Shown: positions 51,807-60,671, counted from the first letter of the stretch. The stretch is 64,000 nt of DNA from Nocardia transvalensis (GCF_015477765.1 NZ_JADLQQ010000010.1:124001-188000), one strand, 5' to 3'. The notes: generated by a model not told the origin, from the letters alone. Translations and numbers: made by a program.

Positions 51807-51955
51807 GCGAACCTCTTTCTCCACACCAAGACCGGGCGTGGTTGGCGCCCGGTCCGGCGAGGTGTGTTATCCCCTTGGGCCAGGGGACGATTCGGTGGTT
51901 CCAGCGCCTCGCCGGATGCGTCGGCGATCGGCGAGTAGCTGGGCTGGGATCAGGG

Positions 51956-54900
51956 TTAGTTCCAGCGGCCGGTGTAGGTGAGCGCCCGCTGCGCCTGCCA
52001 GGTCTTGGCCTTCTCGAACGCGGTATCCACATCCGGGGTGGACAGATGGATCTGCATCGAGTTGTCGACACTGGTGCGGGCACCGGCGGCGAGGGCTGGT
52101 TGCGTGGCGGTGATGGGTGTGCTCACGTGGGCGAGGAAGTTCGGGTCCGTGTTGAGCGCATCCAGCAGGGCGCGGTTGCGGGCGGCGGAGCGGGCGTTGA
52201 TGACGTATTCACCGTCGGACAACCAGGCCGGGATCGCGTCAGCGACAGGGCCACCGGGACCGGAGACCGGGCCACCGGCTGCGTAGCCGTGGCCTTGCCC
52301 CCACACACCCACCGGCCCGCCGTAGCGCTGCACGACCCATTCCAGCCCGGCCGCGATGTTGGAGTGCGGGTCCCAGATGTCGTTCGGGTATCCGGTCTGG
52401 GCCGCGAACTTCGGGTACATCGCGTCGAAGGTGGTTTGGATCACCTGCATCAACCCCTTGGACGGGTTGCCGTTTCGGGCGTTGATGTCGTCGGTGTTGA
52501 TCGCGCGCGGGTTGCCGCCGGATTCGGTTTCCATTTGCCGCGACGTCAGCTCGTGCCACTCGGAGGGAAACCGGAGAGCGGCGAGCACCTCGGTGACCAC
52601 ACCGGACCACTGCGCCACCCCGCCACCGGGCTTCCACTCCCCTGCGGGCGCGGTGGGTGCGCTGCCGGTGGGTGGGGTGGCGGGTGTGACGGTGTCGCCG
52701 AGACCGTAGGTGAGACCCCGGTCAGACGGTGGCGTCCACGGAGTTTCACCGGTTCCGGGTACCGGTGTGGTGGTCTGTGGTGTGGTCTGGTCACCAATGC
52801 GGGGTGTCGCCTGGTCACCGGTGGGTTGGGAGTTGTCGGTAACGTACTGGGCTGCCGCGGTCAGCACCGGTGGAAGCTGGTCGGGGACACCGAACACGGT
52901 CAAGGCGTCTTTGACGAACCCTGAGGCGGCAGCGTCGGCGGCTTTCTTCCACGGATCCGGTTTGGCCGCACTGTTGGAACCAGTCGCGGCCAGTTTCCCG
53001 GAGGCAGCGAGGCCCGCCAGCTGCGACCACGACGACGCTGACGTCACCGACCCCGCGTGCGGGCGGGTGGGGGCGACGGTGGCGGGCTGGTCGGCGAGGG
53101 CGTCGGTTTTCGCGTTCAACGCAGACTGCCCGGCGTCGGCGGGCGCAGTGTCGTCGGGTGTGTACGGGGGCTGAAATTGCGCCGGGTCGACGTGGGCTAT
53201 GGCGGTGAACCGAGGGTCGAATGCGCTGGTGGCATCCGACCCGAAACGCATTGTCTCGCCCGGGTTTCGGGCTTCGACGTTGACTCCGAGGATGGTCGCG
53301 GCCATGTGGTCGGTGTTGGCGCCGATTACGAACGCGTCCGTCGTGGTCGCTCCGGGGAGCACGTTCGGCCAGTGTCCTGCCAGGAATTCGGCGGTCGTGC
53401 CGAGGCGGGTCGTCGGGTTGGACACGCCAAGGGCGACCTGCTGCAGCATGCCCACCCATCCGCTGCAGTCGGCACCGTCGAGGCTGGACCCGCCCCACCG
53501 GTAGACGATATTGCGGTGGTCGCGGGCGAATTGGAGTGCGTTGACCGGACCACCGGCGGCGAACTTGGGGGCGGTGCCGGTGTTGATCGCTTCCAGCAGC
53601 GGTGCCCAGCGGCGGGCTGCGGCGGCGTTGACGATGTACTCACCGTTGGACACCAGCACCGGGATCACGTCGTCGGTGGGTCCGCCAGGCCCTGTGATCG
53701 GTCCTCCGGCCGCTTTTCTGCCCGCGAACTCCTGCATCGACACACCCAGGTCGTGGATCTGCTCGCTGCCGGGGATCAGACTCGTGTGAGGCATCTTCGC
53801 CAGGAGGTCACCGATCGCGCCGACGGCGGTTTTGATCGTGTCGATGATGCCCGCCCACACCCGCCCGACAGCGGCGCCGATCCCCTCCCACACCGCCTGC
53901 ATGCCGGTGACACCCGCGGTGACGGCGGCGAAGGCGGGTTTGAGCGCGCCGTCCCACCCGGCCTGTACCACGGTGGAGATGCCGTCCCACACGGGTTTGA
54001 CGACCTGCTCGAACAGCCATGTGAACGCGCCACCGACATCACCGCGCAGCAAGTCCACGACTGCGGTCAGCACCGGTTGGACCACGCCGTGGATCACGGA
54101 GGTGATGTCGTCGGCGATGGTCCCGGTGACGGTGCGCACGAGTGCGGCGAGGGTGTTCAGGACCGGAATCAGGACCGGCACAAGCAGATTCACCAATCCG
54201 GTGAAAGCGTTGACCGCTTCGGTGATCAACGGTGCCAGTGCGACGAGTACTTGTATCAGCGGTGGCAGCAGTGACACTGCCAGGTCGACGAGGACCGGCA
54301 GCAGCGGAAGGAGTGCTTGGACGAGGCCGATCCAGGCTTGCAGGATCGGCGGCAGCAGTGGGGCCAGCTGGTTCAACGCCGTGACAAGGGCGTCGGCGAT
54401 GGTGGTGGCAACCTGGGTCAGTACCGGTCTTATTTGCTCGAAGACTGGCATCATCTGCTGCACCAGCTGCGTCACCACCGGCGTGATGGCGTCGAGGATG
54501 CTGGTGAACGCGGGTGCGAGCGCCTGCACCAGAACCGACACGATCTGGGTGATCAGCGGCGCGAGCGGTTGGACCGCACGGGCGATCGCGACGAACAAAT
54601 TCATGATCGGCGGCAGTGCGGGCGCCAACGCTCGGATGCCGTCGGCGAGGGCGGTGCCGAAGATCTGCACCAGCTGCGACAGTTGCGGCAGGATCGGTGT
54701 CAATGCCTGCCCCAGCGTGTCCAGCAGCCCGGCGGCGACAGGCAGGAACGGTGCGAGGTTGTCCGCGAGCGCGGCGACGAACGCGCCGAGGGTGGGCATC
54801 AGCGCGGTCAGGGCTTCGGCGAACACCTTGCCCAGGTCGGCCAACGGCTGGGAGATGGCGGCGATCACCCCCGCCAGCTGCGCGAAAAGCGGACCCAAGG

Positions 54901-56599
54901 CTGGACCCACGGTGGCTCCGAACTGCGCGAACGCTGTGGTCAGCGTCGACACCATGGGAGCCATCCCGGCCAGCGACGCGGTCACGCCGTCCACGAATTG
55001 TTTCCAGGTGCCGTTGGCGGCGAGCTGCGTGAGGGTGGCGTCCAGGCCCTCGAGGGTGTTGCGCAGGGCGGCGTTCAACCCGCCTGCGATCGAGGTGAGC
55101 CCTGCCCGTAGCGCGGGCAGCTGGTGGGTGGTCAGGGTTGTGATCGATGCACCGATCTGGTTCCACAACGCATCCGAGACGGCCACTCGCAGGTCGTGGA
55201 ACGCTGGGCCGAGCGCGACCAAATGCTCGTAGAGGTCGCGCGCGTTCGGCGACAGCTTCTCGAGGGCTTTGTTGAGGTTGTCCTGCCCGGACCCGGCGCT
55301 TTGTCCGGCGACGTCGAGCTGGTGTTGGGCGTCGGCCAGTTGCCGCACCGAGACGGCGAGTTGATGCTGGGCGTCGACCTTCGCCTGCTGTGCGGTCTCC
55401 ACATCTTGCTTGGCCTGCTGCACGGTGTCGGAGCCCTCGACACCCTTGGCGTTGGCGTCGGCGACATCGGCGCGTAGGTCCGCTGTCTTGGTTTTCGACT
55501 CCTCGTACCGCTGCTGCGCGGTACGCACCTGGAGTTCGGCTTCTTGACGGTCCAGCGCCGACGACCGGGAATCTGCGTTGACCCGCGCCAGGTTCTCTCT
55601 TGCGCGGGAGACCGCGATCGCAGCCGACTCTTGTGACAGCTCAGCGTCTTTGAGCTGGGCGTTCATGTCGCGCAGCTGGCGGCCCGCGTCACGGTAGGCG
55701 TCGTTGAGCCGCTGCTGCGCCTGCTCGGCGTCGCGACCTGCGTCGGCGACGGCTCGCTGCGCCGACTCGACGGTCCAGGTCGCGTCCGCGACCGCATCGG
55801 CTGCGGATTTGCGTGCCTGGTAGGCGGATTCGGCGTCATCGGCGGCCGACTCGGTGGCCTGAGACCGGGCCTGGAACGCATCACCGAGGCCGTAAGAGCC
55901 GAGCACGCCGACACCGGCGATCGCACCCAACGCGGCGGCGGCGCCACCGGCTGCGCCGATCAGGCCGCCGAGCCCGGCCACGATCACGCTGATACCGGCC
56001 GCCAAACCGCCGAACTTCACCGCCGACAGCGCGCTCAGCCGGTCATGTGCGGTAGCGGCGCTGCGGGCGGTGGCGTCCAGCCCGAACCGGTCGATGTCGA
56101 AGTGGACCCGGTGGGTGTCGGCGAGGCGATCGAGTTCGGCGTCCAACTCCGCCAGCTGCGACCAGTCGTAGTCGATGTCTATGACGACGGTGCGGTCACG
56201 GGTCAGTTCGTCGAGTTCGGCTTCGACCGCGTCGACGTCGGCTTGATCCAGTTCGACACCGACCTCGATTCGCTGGTCACCGAATCCCGTGCCCGCCAAC
56301 GCTGTTCGGTCGACGTCGATATCGACGGGGATGCGGATGCGTTCACGGGCAAGCTCATGCAGCCGTGCCCGTACATCCGTCAGGTCGAGGTCGGCGGTGA
56401 CGGTGACCGTCGGTGCCAGCAGCGCCAGGTCGGCGTCGACGCGGGCCGCGAACCCGGACAGGTCCGGTACGACGTCGATGGGGAGGTTGATGTCGATCGC
56501 GCCGACCTCGGCGGCGACACGTTCGCGGAATCGGTCGGCGAGTGCGGGTTCAACGGTGAGGATGGCGGTGCCGGCGTCGTAGGCGCTGTAGTCGGCCAC
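51956..56599 (-). CDS. Phage tape measure protein with NlpC/P60-like and lytic transglycosylase domains
   Basis: A 1547-residue tape measure. Residues 1-170 are alternating strands, and 170-480 mostly coiled coil (SAYQARKSAADAVADATWTVE). A long hydrophobic helical region (about 550-850, LPPILQAWIGLVQALLPLLPVL) follows. Near residue 1043 there is YRWGGSSLDGADCSGWVG, an NlpC/P60-like cysteine peptidase start. Near 1356 is RQMETESGGNPRAINTDDIN with KGLMQVIQTTF, a soluble lytic transglycosylase domain (catalytic Glu). Two related segments, GPGGPTDDVIPVLVSNGEYIV and GPGGPVADAIPAWLSDGEYVI, occur in front of and behind the enzymatic domains. GTG 56599 after GGGAGAACC. Confidence 0.85.
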   Translation of the reverse strand: MADYSAYDAGTAILTVEPALADRFRERVAAEVGAIDINLPIDVVPDLSGFAARVDADLALLAPTVTVTADLDLTDVRARLHELARERIRIPVDIDVDRTALAGTGFGDQRIEVGVELDQADVDAVEAELDELTRDRTVVIDIDYDWSQLAELDAELDRLADTHRVHFDIDRFGLDATARSAATAHDRLSALSAVKFGGLAAGISVIVAGLGGLIGAAGGAAAALGAIAGVGVLGSYGLGDAFQARSQATESAADDAESAYQARKSAADAVADATWTVESAQRAVADAGRDAEQAQQRLNDAYRDAGRQLRDMNAQLKDAELSQESAAIAVSRARENLARVNADSRSSALDRQEAELQVRTAQQRYEESKTKTADLRADVADANAKGVEGSDTVQQAKQDVETAQQAKVDAQHQLAVSVRQLADAQHQLDVAGQSAGSGQDNLNKALEKLSPNARDLYEHLVALGPAFHDLRVAVSDALWNQIGASITTLTTHQLPALRAGLTSIAGGLNAALRNTLEGLDATLTQLAANGTWKQFVDGVTASLAGMAPMVSTLTTAFAQFGATVGPALGPLFAQLAGVIAAISQPLADLGKVFAEALTALMPTLGAFVAALADNLAPFLPVAAGLLDTLGQALTPILPQLSQLVQIFGTALADGIRALAPALPPIMNLFVAIARAVQPLAPLITQIVSVLVQALAPAFTSILDAITPVVTQLVQQMMPVFEQIRPVLTQVATTIADALVTALNQLAPLLPPILQAWIGLVQALLPLLPVLVDLAVSLLPPLIQVLVALAPLITEAVNAFTGLVNLLVPVLIPVLNTLAALVRTVTGTIADDITSVIHGVVQPVLTAVVDLLRGDVGGAFTWLFEQVVKPVWDGISTVVQAGWDGALKPAFAAVTAGVTGMQAVWEGIGAAVGRVWAGIIDTIKTAVGAIGDLLAKMPHTSLIPGSEQIHDLGVSMQEFAGRKAAGGPITGPGGPTDDVIPVLVSNGEYIVNAAAARRWAPLLEAINTGTAPKFAAGGPVNALQFARDHRNIVYRWGGSSLDGADCSGWVGMLQQVALGVSNPTTRLGTTAEFLAGHWPNVLPGATTTDAFVIGANTDHMAATILGVNVEARNPGETMRFGSDATSAFDPRFTAIAHVDPAQFQPPYTPDDTAPADAGQSALNAKTDALADQPATVAPTRPHAGSVTSASSWSQLAGLAASGKLAATGSNSAAKPDPWKKAADAAASGFVKDALTVFGVPDQLPPVLTAAAQYVTDNSQPTGDQATPRIGDQTTPQTTTPVPGTGETPWTPPSDRGLTYGLGDTVTPATPPTGSAPTAPAGEWKPGGGVAQWSGVVTEVLAALRFPSEWHELTSRQMETESGGNPRAINTDDINARNGNPSKGLMQVIQTTFDAMYPKFAAQTGYPNDIWDPHSNIAAGLEWVVQRYGGPVGVWGQGHGYAAGGPVSGPGGPVADAIPAWLSDGEYVINARSAARNRALLDALNTDPNFLAHVSTPITATQPALAAGARTSVDNSMQIHLSTPDVDTAFEKAKTWQAQRALTYTGRWN

Positions 56600-56641
56600 C
56601 GGTTCTCCCGTTATTCAGTTGTGGTTGTGGAACACCCCTGG

Positions 56642-57426
56642 TCAGGGGTCGGTGTGTTCGTGCGGTGCGAACAGGTCGACCAGCGCTTGCATGCGGTCGC
56701 GCCAGCGTTGTTCCCGCACCCGGTCGAGCGCGGTTTGGGGACGCGGCATCGGTTGCAGCGCAGGTGGTTTCGTGCCGGTCGACGCGATCACTGCTGCCTG
56801 TACGCCTTGGAGGCAGTCGATGATGGTCAACAGCAGATACGCCTCGAGGGTGTAGCCGAGTGGGGTGGGGGGCTCGTAGTCGTCGGCGTCCGGTTCGGGC
56901 TGGGCGGCGGCGGTTTCGGCCAGTTGCTCATCCATCGCCACTGCGGTCTTGTAGTGGGATTCGCGGGGCAGGCGGTCTTTGAGCCGCCACACTGTGCGCC
57001 AATCCAGACCGCCACCGAAGCAATCGCGGATGTCGAGACCGAGCCGCTCCAGCAGGTCGTACTCCAACTCGGGCCCGAACCGGTCCCAGAACTCTACGAG
57101 CCCTGTGATCCCCCCGGGATCTCGGTCGCGCCCTGGCCGTAGAAGTGCTGTTGCAAGTCACGCTGGAACGCGACCCATTCATCGAGGGGGCGGTCGTCGA
57201 ACAGTGCTTCGACAGCGTCGGCGTGTTCACCGAGCAGGATGCGCAGTTGTTCGTTTTCGTCGCGGGCCTCGCGCATCGCCTTGGCCTGTCCACGGGTGAT
57301 GGGCTGGATGACGATATCGGGGGTCAGCACGTACGGGCCGCGGCGGCGGGCGGCGACCTCGGCCTGGATTTCGAAGAAGCGGCCCTCATCGGAGCCACGA
57401 GCAGAAGAGCGGGAACGAGTGGGCAT
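56642..57426 (-). CDS. Tail assembly chaperone, -1 frameshift product (gpGT-like)
   Basis: The minus-strand reading from 57426 slips back one base at G-GGG-GGA (57115-57109). After the slip the frame reads GITGLVEFWDRFGPELEYDLLERLGLDI and continues without a stop to 56642. The part after the slip is about 155 residues: first a helical region with DCFGGGLDWRTVWRLKDRLPRES, then an acidic linker and a helical end rich in Arg and His. This order, a small first protein, slip site and longer second part right before the tape measure, is the classical G/GT chaperone arrangement. The coordinates span the whole fused product. Confidence 0.8.
57094..57426 (-). CDS. Tail assembly chaperone, non-frameshifted product (gpG-like)
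   Basis: A 110-residue acidic helical protein, MPTRSRSSARGSDEGRFFEI through TEIPGGSQGS, stopping at TAG 57094-57096 just after the slippery site. It contains PDIVIQPITRGQAKAMREARDENEQLRILLGEHADAVEALFDD. It is made in excess over the frameshifted form. Together they keep the tape measure soluble during tail assembly. Confidence 0.78.
   Translation of the reverse strand: MPTRSRSSARGSDEGRFFEIQAEVAARRRGPYVLTPDIVIQPITRGQAKAMREARDENEQLRILLGEHADAVEALFDDRPLDEWVAFQRDLQQHFYGQGATEIPGGSQGS
57109..57115 (-). other. Slippery heptamer G GGG GGA for -1 frameshifting
   Basis: Six G and one A read in the zero frame as (CC)G GGG GGA, fitting the X-XXY-YYZ rule. After slippage by one base both tRNAs still pair well. 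The zero-frame stop is four codons later, and the -1 frame is open for about 155 codons. This explains how the second half of the chaperone, with no start codon of its own, is made. Confidence 0.82.
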
Positions 57427-57463
57427 GCGGTTCTTTCGGTGAATGTCCGACGTGGGATGGGGG

Positions 57464-58354
57464 TCAGGAGCAGGTGAGCGCGCAGGTGGCGGTCTGGTCG
57501 CCCACCTTGGCGGTCACTGTGGCCTTCCCGACGGCGACACGGGTGACAACCCCGTGGTTGTCGACCGTGGCCACGGCTCGGTCACTACAGACGAAGCTGG
57601 CGCGGCCGGTGACGGTGTTGCCGGCCTGATCGGTCACCGTCAACGAACCGGACTTGGACTGCTCCGACAACTTCATCGTCGCCGGTGTGACAGTGATGGC
57701 GGTGATGGCGGTCTCGAATCCAGCGGCGGCGGCGATGCGTTTCCAACCCCGCCCACCGAAACCATGCCCGACAGCGAAACCGGCGGTGTTGTCGCGGAAC
57801 GCGGTCAAAGTCACCTTCTGTGACGCGCCACTGTCGCCGGACCAGGTTTCACCGTCTGCCTTGGACAGCGCGACCTTCGGTAGCACTTTGAACACGAAGA
57901 TCGGGTTGGCGTCGTCGCCGTCGCGGCCGATGACGATGCAGGAGTAGTAGGTGACCTGCGGGGAAGTCGGCTGGGCGAAAAACACCTCACCAGAGGCGGG
58001 GTTCGCGACGACCGCCGACAAGTCGGTGCTGGTGGTCAACGCCAGCACCGTCTTGTTCGTCTCCTGTGGCGTGAACGCCAGCGTGGTGGAGTCGCTGGAG
58101 ATGTCCATGCGGGTCGGTTCCCGCTCACCGAATGATTCGATGGTGTCGGTCTCGACGTCGCGCGCGAACCCGACCCCGTCTTTTTTGCTGATCAACCCCA
58201 CCGACCGGTAGGCGGTGGGCAGTGGTTGAAGCTCGGAGGAGTCGTTGGTGAACGCGTCGGGATGGGCGGTGTACCAGGGGGCGAGAAACACGACAGCGTC
58301 GAGCGGTTTGAGCAGAAGCTGCTGTTTGGCCTGTTTGAGCTGCGACAAATCCAT
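57464..58354 (-). CDS. Phage major tail tube protein with Ig-like C-terminus
   Basis: A 296-residue protein from ATG 58354 (AAGGAG upstream; the frame to 58378 is rejected). The first 200 residues are beta-rich, with LKPLDAVVFLAPWYTAHPD and VGLISKKDGVGFARDVETDTIESFG typical of siphoviral tube proteins. The last 80, ITAITVTPATMKLSEQSKSG and RAVATVDNHGVVTRVAVGKATVTA, form a bacterial Ig-like (Big_2) domain that usually decorates the tail outside. It is the main protein of the tail. Confidence 0.78.
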   Translation of the reverse strand: MDLSQLKQAKQQLLLKPLDAVVFLAPWYTAHPDAFTNDSSELQPLPTAYRSVGLISKKDGVGFARDVETDTIESFGEREPTRMDISSDSTTLAFTPQETNKTVLALTTSTDLSAVVANPASGEVFFAQPTSPQVTYYSCIVIGRDGDDANPIFVFKVLPKVALSKADGETWSGDSGASQKVTLTAFRDNTAGFAVGHGFGGRGWKRIAAAAGFETAITAITVTPATMKLSEQSKSGSLTVTDQAGNTVTGRASFVCSDRAVATVDNHGVVTRVAVGKATVTAKVGDQTATCALTCS

Positions 58355-58435
58355 GGTCGCGCGAGGCTCCTTCAACAAGAGGGGGATGCCCAGATGAACC
58401 GGGCACCGATCGGGGCGATACGGCGCGGTGGCCGG

Positions 58436-58852
58436 TCACGGGAATTGGCGGCGGGCGTCTATCCGGAACTGGGCCTGCGCGACCCGGTTGAGGGGGTCGA
58501 TGTCTTGAGTGTCGAGGCCTCCGGCACCGCCGGAGTTCTGCTCCACCCAGTCGATCAGCACCCCGTTAACACGGGTGCCGCCGCAGCCGAGTACCGCGGC
58601 GGTGGCGCGACGGCCCAGGGCTTGCGCGTCGGATCGTTTGTGCGCGAATACATCCAGTTGGACGATGGCGGTGTCGGTGATCTGGTCGGCGTCGATACCG
58701 CCGTCGATGCGGCGCGCCCAAATCAGCGGCAAGGCGTCCTGGAAATCCTGTTCGCTGGCGGGCAGCGTGCTGCAGGTGTAGGCGATCGGGGTGAGCAAGT
58801 CGATCAGGACCTGCTCGAAGTCGGGGAACTCGCCGGGCACGGGGTAGGTCAC
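58436..58852 (-). CDS. Phage tail terminator-like protein
   Basis: A 138-residue protein from GTG 58852, overlapping the previous stop (GTGA). It has VPGEFPDFEQVLIDLLTPIAY at the start and then alternating strands and helices (LIWARRIDGGIDADQITDTAIVQLDVFAHKR). Size, fold pattern and place just before the tail tube gene fit the tail terminator family. Confidence 0.6.
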   Translation of the reverse strand: MTYPVPGEFPDFEQVLIDLLTPIAYTCSTLPASEQDFQDALPLIWARRIDGGIDADQITDTAIVQLDVFAHKRSDAQALGRRATAAVLGCGGTRVNGVLIDWVEQNSGGAGGLDTQDIDPLNRVAQAQFRIDARRQFP

Positions 58853-59310
58853 AGCAACGCCTCCCACAGGATTCGTTCGATGCCGTCGCTGCCGCGGTTG
58901 ACGCGTGGCCGGCTGGGGCAATCCCAGCCGCGGCGCGGGGCTCGGTGCGCCACATAGCGATATCCGGCAGCTTTGAGGGAGCTGCCGGATTCGTCGTGCT
59001 GGGTGTAGGTGATCAGGCGGCGGTAACCGAGTGCGGTTGCCGCGCGCCGGACAGCGCCGAGCAGCTTCGAGTTGGCGTTGGGAGTGCTGTCGGTGGCGGT
59101 CCGGGTGACCTCGAGGGTTCGCCCGTCCTGCAGGTGCCGGGCGACGGGACGGCCGACGATCGCCACACCAACCAGCCTGTCGCCTAGCGCGACACCGGTC
59201 GAGAATTTGTGCCCAGGCGGCGGACGATGGTGACGGTGGTGCGTGGCGACGAAGTTCCTGGCCTCCGCGAAAGACACGGGCACCAATTCCAGTCGCTCTG
59301 GCGCGCTCAT
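58849..59310 (-). CDS. XF1762-like acyltransferase-type protein inside the connector block
   Basis: A 153-residue protein matching the XF1762 type: FVATHHRHHRPPPGHKFSTG near residue 20, LVGVAIVGRPVARHLQDGRTLEVTRTATD, then GYRRLITYTQHDESGSSLKAAGY near 105. The pattern is that of a small GNAT-related acyltransferase fold. ATG 59310 overlaps the upstream stop, so it is part of the phage operon. It is probably an accessory enzyme, since it sits between structural genes whose order is otherwise standard. Confidence 0.7.
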   Translation of the reverse strand: MSAPERLELVPVSFAEARNFVATHHRHHRPPPGHKFSTGVALGDRLVGVAIVGRPVARHLQDGRTLEVTRTATDSTPNANSKLLGAVRRAATALGYRRLITYTQHDESGSSLKAAGYRYVAHRAPRRGWDCPSRPRVNRGSDGIERILWEALL

Positions 59311-59606
59311 CGGGCCGCCCGGATAGCTGGAATCGACCGTCGCAGAACGGCTTCGGGTGCGTTCCACCTGGTTCCGAGTTCCCGCCACTTCGCGTAGTAG
59401 CCGTGCGCGTAGATGACGGCGACCCGCTTGCCGTTGCGAGTTTGGGCTAGGACGCGGACGTGGGAGGCGTTGTAGCCGGTGCGTCGACGGCTGTTGGCTC
59501 GCCAGTACGCGGCACCGGCCGATGCCTTGCGCCACACCAGTGCTCGCAGTTGTGGGGAGGTGGCGAGTACGCGGTCGAAGTCCGCACCGCGGGCCTCATA
59601 ACGCAT
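59307..59606 (-). CDS. HK97 gp10-like head-tail connector
   Basis: A 99-residue protein with RVLATSPQLRALVWRKASAGAAYWRANSRRRTG and YAKWRELGTRW toward the end. HK97 gp10-type proteins share this size, the basic helix and a conserved place two genes before the tail tube. It helps close the head and take the tail. Start near 59606, directly after the gene before. Confidence 0.68.
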   Translation of the reverse strand: MRYEARGADFDRVLATSPQLRALVWRKASAGAAYWRANSRRRTGYNASHVRVLAQTRNGKRVAVIYAHGYYAKWRELGTRWNAPEAVLRRSIPAIRAAR

Positions 59607-59609
59607 GGC

Positions 59610-59939
59610 TCAGCCTTCCAGGACGAAGTACGTGAATGGCCGCCAGCCCGTAAACGGGTTGGTGGGGGTCTCGGGGTGGGTCACAACAGTGCAGATCGCG
59701 CCGTTGGGTAGCCGGACGCGGTCGGCGTGGCGGATGTCCTGCCCCGCCGGTATCCGCACGGGGACGCTGCGTGTGGCGCGCGGGTCACCCGGTTTGCGAA
59801 CGCTGGCCGAGGTTTCCGGGATGTCGGCAGGCCCAACCTGGTGGTGATCGGTGAACTCGCCATCGCCGTGCGGGTCCAGTTGCGCTGCCCGCAGCACGGT
59901 CAGCATCGCCCCGGCCGCGAAATACAGATCTGTGGTCAC
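59610..59939 (-). CDS. Phage head-tail connector/stopper protein
   Basis: A 109-residue protein from GTG 59939, overlapping the preceding stop. It has a helical start (VTTDLYFAAGAMLTVLRAAQLD) and a small beta-barrel-like end (VRIPAGQDIRHADRVRLPNGAICTVV). It falls between connector and gp10-like genes in the standard actinophage order. Specific role inferred from place. Confidence 0.55.
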   Translation of the reverse strand: MTTDLYFAAGAMLTVLRAAQLDPHGDGEFTDHHQVGPADIPETSASVRKPGDPRATRSVPVRIPAGQDIRHADRVRLPNGAICTVVTHPETPTNPFTGWRPFTYFVLEG

Positions 59940-60349
59940 AGCATCCTCGGTGCGGTGGTGATCAGACCGGCGGTGAGCAGGATGCGATAGGCGGTGTCGC
60001 ACAGGCCGGTCACGGCGGTGGTGATCTGTTGCTGGGTGGAGCCGGTGGCGTAGGTGACCGATCCGCCGGGCACGGACTGGGAGGAGATCACCGGGGGCTG
60101 TCCAGCCGGGCCAGCGACGGGGTTGATGTGGGCGGTCACCCATTCGGCGACTTGCGCGCACACCGCGTCCCGCATCGCGGTGCGGACGTCGGGGTCGGTC
60201 GGCTTCCCAGTGGAATCGGTGCCGTAGACAGCGAGCCGGGTGGCTGTGGTGACGCGGATACTGGCGTAGCGGATCAACACGGCCACGTCATCGGGCACTG
60301 TGGCCAGCCAGTCCGGCACGAGATCGCCTGGGGCGGCGTAGATCAGCAT
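59936..60349 (-). CDS. Phage head-tail adaptor protein
   Basis: A 137-residue mainly helical protein with VLIRYASIRVTTATRLAVYG and VRTAMRDAVCAQVAEWV, matching the all-helical gp6/gp8-like connector pattern. It begins after the 60375-60417 hairpin. It joins the portal ring to the tail. Confidence 0.6.
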   Translation of the reverse strand: MLIYAAPGDLVPDWLATVPDDVAVLIRYASIRVTTATRLAVYGTDSTGKPTDPDVRTAMRDAVCAQVAEWVTAHINPVAGPAGQPPVISSQSVPGGSVTYATGSTQQQITTAVTGLCDTAYRILLTAGLITTAPRML

Positions 60350-60374
60350 CCGGTGTGGTCTCGATCGGCTCGAT

Positions 60375-60417
60375 CGGCACGATGTCCTCCCGGCCGCGCC
60401 GGGAGGACATCGTGCCG
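60375..60417. terminator. Very long hairpin in the phage head operon
   Basis: A 20-bp perfect stem (60375-60394 with 60398-60417) has a 3-nt CGC loop. The arms contain CACGATGTCCTCCCGGC and its complement. It lies between the small 35-residue ORF and the connector genes. The stem is much stronger than needed for termination. No U-run is present in minus-strand reading. It may act as an RNA stop or processing site that changes head and tail gene dosage. Confidence 0.7.
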
Positions 60418-60430
60418 TGGTCGGTGTTGG

Positions 60431-60538
60431 TCAGAAGCTGCCGGTGGCGCTGCCCGGGTCGGCGGGAGCACCAGCGGAACCGGTGGCTAGTGCGAGCAGG
60501 GAGTTCAGCCACAGGATCAGCTGAAGAAACAGCGGCAT
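60431..60538 (-). CDS. 35-residue hydrophobic peptide between two hairpins
   Basis: An ATG ORF preceded by AGAGAGAAC, coding for MPLFLQLILWLNSLLALATGS and an Ala/Gly/Pro-rich end. It has one TM-type helix. It has strong hairpins on both sides (60375-60417 and 60591-60633), so it is transcriptionally set apart from the head genes. The layout resembles a small phage cargo gene. Function unknown. Confidence 0.45.
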   Translation of the reverse strand: MPLFLQLILWLNSLLALATGSAGAPADPGSATGSF

Positions 60539-60590
60539 GATGTTCTCTCTTTTTCGTTGTGCCGGACACCCTTCGATGTGCCCGGCGGTT

Positions 60591-60633
60591 GTTCCACTGG
60601 CCTGCGGCGTCGTTTCCCGCAGGCCAGTGGAAC
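60591..60633. terminator. Hairpin after the major capsid gene group
   Basis: A 17-bp perfect stem, GTTCCACTGGCCTGCGG (60591-60607) and CCGCAGGCCAGTGGAAC (60617-60633), has a 9-nt loop. It follows the 75-residue gene downstream of the major capsid. It may let the highly expressed capsid message end or be processed here. Confidence 0.7.
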
Positions 60634-60671
60634 ATCGGCTCACATCCCGGCGCTGGCAGGCACGGTGAATG

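Noticed and set aside
53832..55232. 466-codon plus-strand open frame inside the tape measure region
   Set aside because: It is antisense to the coiled-coil and hydrophobic part of the tape measure. The Ser/Thr/Arg-rich translation has no domain signs.
56045..57142. 365-codon plus-strand open frame over tape measure start and chaperones
   Set aside because: It is antisense to three phage genes whose minus-strand logic (frameshift, overlaps) is clear. Its Val/Asp/Gly composition is typical of a complement frame.
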